Positions 17,024-25,931 of a DNA stretch of 64,000 bases are shown piece after piece (position 1 is the first letter of the stretch; each line of letters begins with the position of its first letter). The notes below the pieces were generated by a model, which was not told where the DNA came from, ran no database searches, and was given only the letters and a program-made list of their open reading frames with translations. The translations under genes were made by a program, and so were the position numbers. This stretch comes from Rhodoferax sp. (GTDB lineage: Bacteria; Pseudomonadota; Gammaproteobacteria; Burkholderiales; Burkholderiaceae_C), in the NCBI RefSeq assembly GCF_030646845.1, contig NZ_JAUSLE010000065.1:20419-84418 (forward strand), written 5' to 3'.

Positions 17024-19078
17024 TTACATCCGTTCAAATGTCTTGCCCAGGAGCTCGGCCATGCGTACAGCCCCGTCACTGCTGCGCATGCCGCTGTAAT
17101 GCTTCGCAACCGTAGCTTCTGCGTCATGCAAAACGAGTGCTGCGGTTTTGATGTCACCGCCCGCCGTCTTCAATATTGACGTGGCCACGATGTGTCGAAA
17201 AGCATGGGAGTGAATGCCATCGCATTTCCACAAGTAACGCCGCGTCAGCTCAAACAGGCGACCAGATATCTCTAGAAATGGCCTGTGGCCAGTGGGCGCC
17301 GGCTTGCTGTAAGGCTGCTGGCTTTTTACTGATTCAGTACGTGCCGGGTCTCTGTCACGGGTTAGAAATACCAAGTCGGTCGGCCACCTGATGAGCGAAG
17401 GTCGATGACGAAGAAGATATCGTTCAAGGTCCCCCCATACCGACTGATGAACCGGGGAGTCGTAATCGCGAATCTGCTTTCCTCCCCTGTTTTTCATGAA
17501 TCTCTTTGGAACATAAATCCACCATGCACCATCCACTTTTTGGTACAGAGAACATCTGTCAGGATGTCGACCATCAACATTCTCTTTTGCCCACTCCAGG
17601 CATGCGATATTTCGCAGTCGCAATGGATTGGATACAAATAGCTTGACCGTGAAGATATCCCTCGCCCAGACCGCCTCAGCGCTGGCGCAGGCTGTAGGTC
17701 GGTCTGCCCTCATGCGCTGTACCATATCCGCGACCGCCTCCATTGGCTGCTGCAAATCAAGGATATGCCGTATTGGCTCAAAAGAGTCCCGACTGGAAAC
17801 GATTTCGGATTGAAATGCAGCTTGGAGCTTGTTCACATAGTCAAACTGCTGCTGACACAACTTGCTCCAGTCAGTACCCTGGTATTTTCCCGGTAACGTT
17901 GATTGGAACGCGGGTAGTTGAGACAAATAGCCGACTCGCGGGCGGACCATGCTTGAAATGATGGCAAGAAATTGTGCCGTACCGGTGGTCCGTTTTCCTC
18001 CGGCTCGAGCCTTCATCCAGTCCAGATACTGCTCGATGTAATCCGGAACAGCCAGCCATCCGAGCGTATGCATTGAGTCGGCAGGAAGCCCCAGTCCACC
18101 ATCGCATCGCGACAACGACATCCATCCAAGATACGCAAGGATTTTGGATGCTGCCGCGTAAGCAGTTGGAATTTCAACGCCATCTAGAAAGGTATACCAA
18201 CTGGAAGGAGTTTCAATTTTGGCCAGCATGGCTGCAAACGTCCATTTGCCTCTACCCGACCTCTCCAAGATTGGTACCGGTACTGTTTTGTACCTCATGA
18301 ACTCCAACCACTGTGCGCGCAAAGGCGAGCTCGGCGGAACTTGCAGGTAGTACCTGCTTTTTTCTCGGTCGCGCTGGCGCTCTCGAAAATCCACAGGAAC
18401 TGCGGGTGCTACCTGGGACTTTTCCTTGGCATCAATGGAAAAACCTGCAAGCCCAACAAGGCTGTCGCGTTCAATCCCGAAGAAGACCTCTAACCGGCGT
18501 AAGAGCTTGGCATTGCTCTGCCTGGGACTTTTCCCCCGTAGCCAGCCGTGCAACATGGCCAATGGCACCCCGGCCTCCCTTGACACTTTCTTGATATTTT
18601 GACCTTTGGTCGTCTCTTTGAGCAAGTGCAGAAATGGGGTTGGCGTCGATGAGATGTGAGCTACTTCATTGTCGTGCTGGACCACGGCGCGTTTCCATGG
18701 ACTAATCGCGGCCTTGGTGTTAGTGATGTCACGGTCACCACGATTTTCAGACCTCAGTTTTTCAACTGTTCGCTCAACCGAGAGCGGGTAATGTGGTCTC
18801 ATCTCAAGCCCGATTACATCCTCCTCCTGCAGATGATTCGCGCGCAGAAAGTGTCTCAATGCTGTCGCGCGATTTGCGCAGGTGCGGGGGTTCAGTTCTC
18901 CCCGCACTACGAGTTGTTGTTGGCCAGCAATCAGCTTGGCGTATGTTAAAGGTTCCGGTTTCATGATGCGTTTCCGCACCTTAGCTGTAGATTTCGATGT
19001 CTGCGAAGCAAGTAGAGACGTCGGAATGAAATACCTGCAAGAATCGTAATCCGTTGATATATCAAGCGATTTACTCAT
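17024..19078 (-). CDS. large tyrosine recombinase-like protein with internal HTH
   Basis: A 684-aa protein. The start at ATG 19078 is backed by GGGAGGTGA about 6 nt upstream. The C-terminal 200 residues carry tyrosine-recombinase hallmarks: an Arg in RLRNIACLEW near residue 488, HAFRH near 624 (the H-x-x-R box), HD in LVLHDAEAT near 650, and Tyr in AKHYSG near 661. A helix-turn-helix-like stretch (REAGVPLAMLHGWLRGKSP) sits near residues 165-185. At nearly 700 aa it is far larger than phage integrases and resembles the oversized recombinases of some genomic islands. It may move an element or resolve the island. It lies 435 bp downstream of the defence operon, on the same strand. Confidence 0.75.
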   Translation of the reverse strand: MSKSLDISTDYDSCRYFIPTSLLASQTSKSTAKVRKRIMKPEPLTYAKLIAGQQQLVVRGELNPRTCANRATALRHFLRANHLQEEDVIGLEMRPHYPLSVERTVEKLRSENRGDRDITNTKAAISPWKRAVVQHDNEVAHISSTPTPFLHLLKETTKGQNIKKVSREAGVPLAMLHGWLRGKSPRQSNAKLLRRLEVFFGIERDSLVGLAGFSIDAKEKSQVAPAVPVDFRERQRDREKSRYYLQVPPSSPLRAQWLEFMRYKTVPVPILERSGRGKWTFAAMLAKIETPSSWYTFLDGVEIPTAYAAASKILAYLGWMSLSRCDGGLGLPADSMHTLGWLAVPDYIEQYLDWMKARAGGKRTTGTAQFLAIISSMVRPRVGYLSQLPAFQSTLPGKYQGTDWSKLCQQQFDYVNKLQAAFQSEIVSSRDSFEPIRHILDLQQPMEAVADMVQRMRADRPTACASAEAVWARDIFTVKLFVSNPLRLRNIACLEWAKENVDGRHPDRCSLYQKVDGAWWIYVPKRFMKNRGGKQIRDYDSPVHQSVWGDLERYLLRHRPSLIRWPTDLVFLTRDRDPARTESVKSQQPYSKPAPTGHRPFLEISGRLFELTRRYLWKCDGIHSHAFRHIVATSILKTAGGDIKTAALVLHDAEATVAKHYSGMRSSDGAVRMAELLGKTFERM

Positions 19079-19513
19079 GACCGCTCACCTCCCTTGAAAT
19101 TCAGAGGGGGTCCGGTTGCAGGTAACCTTTGGAGGCAATTCCAGGCTACAGCGAAGGTGCAATGTCACTTCGCCAAACCTATAGGGACAGGCATTTATCC
19201 CCTCCGCGATTTCCGAGAAAGCTCGGAACAATGGTTAGTCCACAGGGACCCCATGGAATTCTTGAACACGATGTCGACGCCCTTGTCGAGTGTCGAGTCC
19301 ATCCAACAATCCGCCTGTATCGGCTCCAGCCTACATCCCCTTGCTTGCAGCGCTGCATTGGCGCCTGCAGGTGCCACGAGAGATGTTGGTCAAGCATGCT
19401 ATGGCCGTTGCAGCATAGGGAATGTCGACAAATGCCGGCCTCTTTTCTTTCACCACCTGAGCGATGCGTTACCAAATTCTCGGGCCAATCAGAAATTTGA
19501 TGTATATATCCGC
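19079..19513. other. spacer between the defence operon and the large recombinase
   Basis: These 435 bp follow the HNH gene on the minus strand. A strong ribosome-binding site for the recombinase is at its end. No intrinsic terminator or convincing gene was seen. Confidence 0.45.
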
Positions 19514-20233
19514 CTATTTCTTGAAAACCACATCCCGGTGAAAATGAAGATATGACTGGTGTGCGTCGGTCAGTCTTGCAAGCTCCAGCTCGGCCGGGAC
19601 ACCCAATTGCTCCAGCGCAATTGATGTCAGTTGTGATGAAAACCGAACTCGCCCGCTCGCATCAAAGGTCATCCAACCGCTATCAAAGAGAGCATCTAGA
19701 TGGGGGGCCAGCAAAAGGCCATTGAACACGTCCAACCGCTCCTCGTCGGATTCACAGCGTGCCCACGGCTTGATATGAGAGGCTCTCAGCAGTTCAGTCA
19801 TTGCAAGCCCCGTGATGCAGCAGCTTCCCTGCCAGTAATCAAGTAACGCGCTGCGAAACAGGTCCTGGCCTATGCGTTGTACAACCCATCGCTCGGCCTC
19901 GGTGGACTTTGGCATCGCCGCCGTCGCCTTATGGAACTTTTGCGCCACTCGATTTGGCATGGTTCGGGCCGTGGCGCTGGCCATTTCCAATGCATCATAG
20001 AGACTGTCCCAACCATCTATTTGGATGATTTCACCCACAGAAAGCGCCTGCGATAGCAGCAACGGTGAGGATGCCTGCAATACGAAAAGTTCTTTGCTTA
20101 ATGACTTAACCGTTACCGTTTCAGGAAACTGAGCAGAACTCAGTTTCAAACCATCTTCGCCCAACTCTGGCGAAAGTTCGAAGCCGCAATCAGCAGCAGC
20201 CTTTTCGAGGCGTGTTAGCTCCAGTGGGTTCAC
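19514..20233 (-). CDS. HNH endonuclease (HNH_2-type restriction nuclease)
   Basis: A 239-aa protein starting at GTG 20233, which overlaps the stop of the DUF262 gene by 4 nt (GTGA). The C-terminal half holds an HNH fold: Cys138-Cys139 (SCCITG), His153 in RASHIKPW, Asn171 in VFNGLLL and His178 in APHLDALFD. The HIKPWxxC and NGLLLAPHLD blocks are typical of the HNH_2 group linked to restriction systems. The N-terminal 100 residues are a variable sensor-like region. It is last in the seven-gene operon and should act as the DNA-cutting partner of the gene upstream. Its target is unknown. Confidence 0.82.
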   Translation of the reverse strand: MNPLELTRLEKAAADCGFELSPELGEDGLKLSSAQFPETVTVKSLSKELFVLQASSPLLLSQALSVGEIIQIDGWDSLYDALEMASATARTMPNRVAQKFHKATAAMPKSTEAERWVVQRIGQDLFRSALLDYWQGSCCITGLAMTELLRASHIKPWARCESDEERLDVFNGLLLAPHLDALFDSGWMTFDASGRVRFSSQLTSIALEQLGVPAELELARLTDAHQSYLHFHRDVVFKK

Positions 20234-21993
20234 AATGTGACGCCAGCCAACTTACGGTACCCGTCCCTGATTACAGTTGCAATCAAGGGCCGCCTGGCGG
20301 AGAGGAAGTCGACATAGGACATCGTCCACCATTCGGCTGGCAAAGCATGGCAACCACGCATTTCATCCACCACTTCCGATGTAAATCGCTCAGCGTACTT
20401 CGGCCAGTATGAAGCCGGGGCATCGTCGGATATGGCGACGTTGTCATCCCATTCAACAAGGGTGTAATTGGCAATCTGGTTGGTGTCCCGCACTCCCTCG
20501 ATGCCAAGTGTCTTCAAATACTTCTTTGGAAACAGATGATGGCGCTCCAATGCCTTCTTCTGACCTTGGGCAGGCGGGTCCAGCAAATCCGATACAGGGC
20601 TCTTTGAGAACAGAGCGCGGGCGCCCAGCAGAGTTTGCGAGGCATAAAACCCAAAAAGCGCAGGGCTGCGGCCTGCAGCCGTCGCCAAATCCAGGGGCAG
20701 TGTCTTGGTCCAGTAGTCGTCGGTCAGGGTGACGTCTTCCACCTTGCGAAGTTGCGCCAGAAAGTCCGCAGCAGAGGTGACCTCCCGCAACGATGCCAAG
20801 TCCATTTCCATTCTGGACTCAGGAGAAGACGTGTACCGCCCTGTCAACAATGACATGAATAGCCACCGGGCAACGGCGTTCTTCAGGAGGAATCCGTCCA
20901 CTTTGTATTCAGTGCGACCCAGAAGGTAAAGCTGGTAAGCGAAGACCAAACCGTTAATCGAGCTTATGTGCCGCTCGCTTCTGTATCCGGCGCTACGCAC
21001 GACATTCAGAAAATCCGCCCAGTACGTCAAGTCAAGTACACGAGTCTGCGCCTGGCGCAGCAAGTTGAATTGGCCGTCGCGCTGCTGTTGGCTGAATTGA
21101 CCTGTAGCCAAGTCTTTCCCCCGCAGGATGGAGTAGACGTTTTCGAGGCGGGCTCTACGAAAAGCGACACCCACATCGACACGCAACAAATGGTCTGGGT
21201 CAGGTTGGAAAAGTTGATTGAAAGGACTCGGCTGCCCAGTCGGACCTGGTCGCCTGGCATCCCTGCAAAAGGTCTCAAGTTGAGTGCGCCCTTCATCCCA
21301 GAACACAGACATCAAAGTCAAAATGAAATCCGACTGGTTGAGCTTTTTGCCTTCGCTGTTTATTCGGACGAACACGTCCGCCACTTGCTCTTCGCTGCAT
21401 GTCTGTGACAGCTCCAAGGCGATGAATGGGAAATTGGTCAGCCCGGAGAGCCTCCCAATGGCCTCGGCAACCCTCTCCTCTTCCTCATCAGTAACCTCAC
21501 GAGCAGCGGTCAATCGTTTCAAATAGTCACCGATGGTCTTGTGCGTGGGTCTGGAAAACACTTCAGAGATGTCGAGGATGTACTCGGGGTCTCGCTCGGT
21601 GGTTGCATCCGGCACTTCAAATCTTCCGTCTTGCGGTCGAAAGGCAATGCGAATCTGCTCACGCTCAAAGTTTTCACGCAAGACAGCCTCGCGCCGAATT
21701 ACTGCATATAAAGACGTGAGCCGCTGCTGGCCGTCAACGATGAGCAACGATGGTGCTTTTTGCTTATTTAAGTCGCCTATGACTTTTGTGTCGACACCGT
21801 CCGCTCCGGTTTGCCAAAACAAGAAATAGCCGACCGGATAACCGCGATACATTGAATCAAAAAGGTCGCGAACCTTCGCGTTGGACCAAACGAAGGGGCG
21901 CTGAATGTCCGGCAACCCGATTCGACCTAGACCAATGTCGGCTACCAAATTGCCAAGTGTGTAGTGAACTTCTTTGAATAAGGTTTCACTCAT
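20230..21993 (-). CDS. DUF262 protein with C-terminal HNH/DUF1524-like domain (GmrSD-type)
   Basis: A 587-aa protein starting at ATG 21993, overlapping the reverse transcriptase stop by 4 nt (ATGA). Residues 15-100 carry the DUF262 signature, including LPDIQRPFVWS (28-38), GYPVGYFLFW (51-60) and the key DGQQR at 87-91. This is a ParB/Srx-like nucleotide-binding domain. The C-terminal part has a His-His-x-Phe-Pro motif (ERHHLFPKKY, near 484) followed by an Asn/Asp-rich segment (NQIANY), consistent with a DUF1524/HNH nuclease. Proteins of this build include GmrSD, which cuts modified phage DNA in an NTP-dependent way. Pairing with a second HNH gene is unusual. Modified-DNA restriction is the leading guess. 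Confidence 0.82.
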   Translation of the reverse strand: MSETLFKEVHYTLGNLVADIGLGRIGLPDIQRPFVWSNAKVRDLFDSMYRGYPVGYFLFWQTGADGVDTKVIGDLNKQKAPSLLIVDGQQRLTSLYAVIRREAVLRENFEREQIRIAFRPQDGRFEVPDATTERDPEYILDISEVFSRPTHKTIGDYLKRLTAAREVTDEEEERVAEAIGRLSGLTNFPFIALELSQTCSEEQVADVFVRINSEGKKLNQSDFILTLMSVFWDEGRTQLETFCRDARRPGPTGQPSPFNQLFQPDPDHLLRVDVGVAFRRARLENVYSILRGKDLATGQFSQQQRDGQFNLLRQAQTRVLDLTYWADFLNVVRSAGYRSERHISSINGLVFAYQLYLLGRTEYKVDGFLLKNAVARWLFMSLLTGRYTSSPESRMEMDLASLREVTSAADFLAQLRKVEDVTLTDDYWTKTLPLDLATAAGRSPALFGFYASQTLLGARALFSKSPVSDLLDPPAQGQKKALERHHLFPKKYLKTLGIEGVRDTNQIANYTLVEWDDNVAISDDAPASYWPKYAERFTSEVVDEMRGCHALPAEWWTMSYVDFLSARRPLIATVIRDGYRKLAGVTL

Positions 21994-24900
21994 TTGCTTT
22001 TCCTCGAAAGTCCCGCAGGCGCTGTTTTACCAATTCGCTCGATGACGCTTTTGACTACCGGAGCACCTAGTTTTGCTGCGTTCAACGCCGGCCCAAAATC
22101 ATCCACGTCTATATCAAAAACGCTGACTGCAATTTGTTGAGACCCATGCACATGAGAGACGAGACGCTTGTGCTCCTGGTCGTAAGGGGCCTGGGCTGTA
22201 GAACCACCAAACTCTCCTGAATTTGCGACGAGAACATGTTGATACATGTGATACCGGAGTGCAGAAACCATACTGTCAAAGGTCTTAACGTCTTTGTTCA
22301 TTGCCGAGACAATGAACATGTGGGTCTCATCTTTCAGGTCTGCTGCAAGGGCGATATCCGTGGCGTCGTAGCACAGCGCACCAGAAATCCGATACCCCGG
22401 CTCATCCTTCCAATTGAGTTCAATGACAACCTGGTAGGGACGCCATGGCGAAACACCGAGAATCTTCTCATCGGCTGTAACGTGCCACTTCCCTTGGTCA
22501 ACCTCAACCCATGAGCGTCGGCCGGCTCTGAGCTGCGGCACGAGCCATCTACCCATATTCGCGGGCTTCGCAGTCCCGGGAACAGTTGCACCAAGAAGTC
22601 CATAGAACAGCATCGCACCGGTCGCATCAGAGAATGCCCGCATAAGGTCTTGGTCATCGACATGAACTGAGTATTCAGGGAATATGACTAAATCGACCTG
22701 AGGCTTGTGTTCATTCACAAGCACCGAGTCCCGCGCAGCAAGCTGTCGGAATGTCAAATTCAGTAGCGCGGCCGTGTGGTTTCTGTGACGTTCGCGATAT
22801 CCAGGAGCGCTTAAACCGGAAATTCCATCGCCTGCAAAATCATTTTCAGCTGGCATCAAACCTTGTACCAGGACCACCCGCAACGCCCTCGTATCCTTCA
22901 ATGACCAGTTCACGGGGAACCGATAAACGGGAGTATTTGTGCCATTTCCAAATAACATCGCTTGGTGCGCCAACCGACGTTCAAGGACGGCTTTGAGGTC
23001 GCTCGTGGTTTCCAATGAATCGACTTCTGATTGCTCAAATCCATTGGCTATCCCTGGCCATCTTAGTAACCCAAGCAACAAATTCGAGAACCAAGGTGTG
23101 ACTGCAGCGGTAGTCCCGCCCAAGGCTGTCGCAGTGTGCATCATGCCCATTCGTCGCTTGTTCCAGGTACTGCGAATGCCCGCATACCAACCTGGCTCAT
23201 CCCGAAGCAACCAATGCCGAGCCGTGAAATCAAGCTCACCTGTAGCCGCAGCCCGCAGTAGCCGCCCAAATGCATACATCCAAGCGTGAGAGGCCGAACA
23301 CCAGTTTGGTGTTACATAAAGTGGGTCGGGGTTACCACTATCAGGTAGTGTGCGCGCGCGAAGAGAATCGTTGCTCGGATTCAGAAGTTTGGACCAGTCA
23401 GCGCAGCAAAGCTCGAGTGTCAAAGGCGTCAGTGACTCTGGACTTTTCAGCTCACGCTTTGTCAACTTAGTCAATGCCAGCCCAAGTTGCAACAGCGCAT
23501 TTTCTTGGCTGAAAACATCATCCGGGTGGCATATGACCTTGGCAAACGAAATCCAAGTATCAACTGGTAATGCTTTGGGGTTTTGCGGCCAACGTGCGTT
23601 CACATAACTGCCAAGGTGTTGGGGAATTAGTCCAGCATCAACCGCGGCAGAGCCTCTTCCAGGGCTAGTCATACTGTTGAATAATTTTTGGTCTGTCTGA
23701 CTTATCAACTGTAGTGCGGCGCTGATTTGCTTTTTTTCCCTATTTTTTGCAAACTGCATGAACCACTTCAAGTACGAAATCGGTTGCTCACGCAGCTGAT
23801 ACCCAATCAGTGAGATGGACACTTCGTCCATCGCTGACAGTTCACGATTGCGACTTTGGGACTGCAAAAATTCGTGAAGCGTTCGATAGAAACTGAGCTC
23901 TTCACCGAGACTCAGCATATCGGTCGTCTGTCCCACCGTAGCCAGCAGCAGTGCTGCTTGCTGTTGCACATACCAGGGCACGTTCTCCCACTCAAGAATG
24001 GTTTGTGCGAATACTGCCAAGCTTTCTCGGTAACCGAGAATGTCTCCAGCTTCAAAGCCTTCGTCCTTCGCCGCCCGCTTTCCGGTCTCCATCGCTCCTG
24101 CTTTGAAAAGTTCAGCAAGAACATAGAAAACTACCGCTTGGTCCTTTTTCTCGCTTTCCGAGGTTGCCATCAACTTTCGGGTCAGCGCCTCTATTACAGC
24201 CTCTAGTAGTTCAGGGGACGGAAACAAATCCAAGGCGTACCGCAGTACTTGAACCAGTGAGGGGTTCACTGCCCACGCTGCAATTAACCGGCGTGCAGTT
24301 ACCTCGAAATCGTGGAGTAATGCGTCCTTCGCGACCCCACCATCGCCCTTCTCGTTGAGGTCTGTCATGCTTCGGCGCATTCGAAGCGATTTGGTCAACC
24401 GATATGCGGAGAAGCGGGTAAGCGTGTCGTCGCGCACCTCAAGTTTAGGCTTGGCGATTGCCGCCAAAGCAGGCAAAGGACTCGCATAGGAACCGACACG
24501 AGATTCCTGCAGCCCAAGTTCGGCCAACGCGAGCAGACCATGAAGTCCTGTCTCTAATTGTTGCAGGGTGGCGAAGTCAAATGGTCCGCTCAGCTGATGC
24601 TGCATCGACTTCATTCTCGAAGCGACTCCAGACTCCCCGGCGACCGCGTTGTAGGGTTCTAGCTCTGTCTTGTCACTGTTAATGAGCAATCTAGGCCCCT
24701 TACTCGTGGGGAGCCTTGTTGACGCATCGAGACAGCCCTGAACCCAATTCGTGACTATTTCGCCAATCTCCCCTTCTTGGCTTGTCAATACAGGACCGTC
24801 AACAGTGATTACTAGTCTGAGGTCATCGACATATCGGCAGTAGTCATGAATCCGAATTTTGAACTTGGGATTGATTTGTGTTTTGCCTCTTGACGCCAAG

Positions 24901-25850
24901 CCAATGGTTCGGTCAAAACTCAGAAGGTAAGCGTTAGCGAAAAAACCACTGGCGACGAGACCTTGCGGCAAGCCAGCGGGTAGAACGCCATCCCTAAGCA
25001 GAGGAGCTGAAGCCTTGTCCGCTTCCCGCCAAGAGAAATTGAGAATCTGACGAGCCAATTGCCAAAACGCGTCCTCTGACTTGGGCACCGACTTGTCTGT
25101 CCTTTGAAATGCCAGATATTCCCGCTTCAAACACGCTACCAAGTCGTCCATATCAATATTGTCAAAAAAGGCACGCAAGTCCAATTTGACGACATAGACA
25201 ATCTGCCCTTCATTCTTCTGCTCGTCAATAGAACGGGCCACTTCGTTCGGACGCGCTACAAACTGCTGGTAGTCCTGAAAATATCTGCTGTATGTGTTTG
25301 AATTACCCCAAGAAAATCGAGCTCTGGCCCCGTCATTTGACCAACTGCAAAAGAGCCGATTCCCATAGCTGTAAATTCCTTTGCTGGCGGCTTCCAGGGG
25401 CTTCGTTGAAGAGTCGCCTTGAGCTGACTCAATGCAGTCCGCAACGCATAGCATCAGCGCGGTAGCTATCGACTGGTCTCTAATGCCTATGTGGGCAAGC
25501 GGTCGCAGCACGAGCGATTTAACTTGCTCACTGCCATCAGATTTCGGCGCGGATTGTGGCCCCCAACCTCCTGGCAGGTTCGGGTCAAAAACCCATGCGC
25601 CGTTCTTCGGTGCGGGGACAAGCCAAGACGGCGCGGGCTGATAATCTCCTTTAGAAAGCGCTGATGACCAATCACTCAGCTTTCCCTCAAGGTCTACAGC
25701 AGAACAATCTAGCTCCAGGCTATCGGAGTACCAATTGTGACGACGAATGTACGTATGCGATTTCTTCCATGCTTGAGCCAGAACGACCACGTCGCATAAA
25801 TACTGAACTTGGGGTGCAAGCGATGCATATTTATCTTTGATAAGGCTCAC
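21990..25850 (-). CDS. defence reverse transcriptase fused to nitrilase (DRT type 1-like)
   Basis: A 1286-aa protein starting at GTG 25850, with GAGGG about 8 nt upstream. The N-terminal part is a reverse transcriptase: VVKLDLRAFFDNID near residue 225, GLPQG near 295, and the catalytic CRYVDD near 342. A long helical middle region follows (about 400-1000). The C-terminal 270 residues are a carbon-nitrogen hydrolase domain, with Glu in VIFPEYS near 1058 and the nucleophile Cys in GALCYDATD near 1159. The RT-plus-nitrilase architecture is that of UG1 reverse transcriptases, known as DRT type 1 defence systems. DRT1 normally needs no other protein, yet here the gene is fifth in an operon with restriction-type genes. 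Catalytic residues appear intact. Confidence 0.88.
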   Translation of the reverse strand: MSLIKDKYASLAPQVQYLCDVVVLAQAWKKSHTYIRRHNWYSDSLELDCSAVDLEGKLSDWSSALSKGDYQPAPSWLVPAPKNGAWVFDPNLPGGWGPQSAPKSDGSEQVKSLVLRPLAHIGIRDQSIATALMLCVADCIESAQGDSSTKPLEAASKGIYSYGNRLFCSWSNDGARARFSWGNSNTYSRYFQDYQQFVARPNEVARSIDEQKNEGQIVYVVKLDLRAFFDNIDMDDLVACLKREYLAFQRTDKSVPKSEDAFWQLARQILNFSWREADKASAPLLRDGVLPAGLPQGLVASGFFANAYLLSFDRTIGLASRGKTQINPKFKIRIHDYCRYVDDLRLVITVDGPVLTSQEGEIGEIVTNWVQGCLDASTRLPTSKGPRLLINSDKTELEPYNAVAGESGVASRMKSMQHQLSGPFDFATLQQLETGLHGLLALAELGLQESRVGSYASPLPALAAIAKPKLEVRDDTLTRFSAYRLTKSLRMRRSMTDLNEKGDGGVAKDALLHDFEVTARRLIAAWAVNPSLVQVLRYALDLFPSPELLEAVIEALTRKLMATSESEKKDQAVVFYVLAELFKAGAMETGKRAAKDEGFEAGDILGYRESLAVFAQTILEWENVPWYVQQQAALLLATVGQTTDMLSLGEELSFYRTLHEFLQSQSRNRELSAMDEVSISLIGYQLREQPISYLKWFMQFAKNREKKQISAALQLISQTDQKLFNSMTSPGRGSAAVDAGLIPQHLGSYVNARWPQNPKALPVDTWISFAKVICHPDDVFSQENALLQLGLALTKLTKRELKSPESLTPLTLELCCADWSKLLNPSNDSLRARTLPDSGNPDPLYVTPNWCSASHAWMYAFGRLLRAAATGELDFTARHWLLRDEPGWYAGIRSTWNKRRMGMMHTATALGGTTAAVTPWFSNLLLGLLRWPGIANGFEQSEVDSLETTSDLKAVLERRLAHQAMLFGNGTNTPVYRFPVNWSLKDTRALRVVLVQGLMPAENDFAGDGISGLSAPGYRERHRNHTAALLNLTFRQLAARDSVLVNEHKPQVDLVIFPEYSVHVDDQDLMRAFSDATGAMLFYGLLGATVPGTAKPANMGRWLVPQLRAGRRSWVEVDQGKWHVTADEKILGVSPWRPYQVVIELNWKDEPGYRISGALCYDATDIALAADLKDETHMFIVSAMNKDVKTFDSMVSALRYHMYQHVLVANSGEFGGSTAQAPYDQEHKRLVSHVHGSQQIAVSVFDIDVDDFGPALNAAKLGAPVVKSVIERIGKTAPAGLSRKSK

Positions 25851-25931
25851 TTGTCCATCCCTCTTTCACATTGGCCACGGCCAGCAACTAGTGCTGCGCC
25901 GCAGAGTCTGGCAAAAACGATTGGCATCACA

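Noticed and set aside
19094..19555. Plus-strand ORF of 153 aa in the spacer after the defence operon
   Set aside because: No ribosome-binding site or family character; it overlaps the HNH gene end. A short similarity to the N-terminus of the Rep protein (AALAPAG) was judged to be chance.
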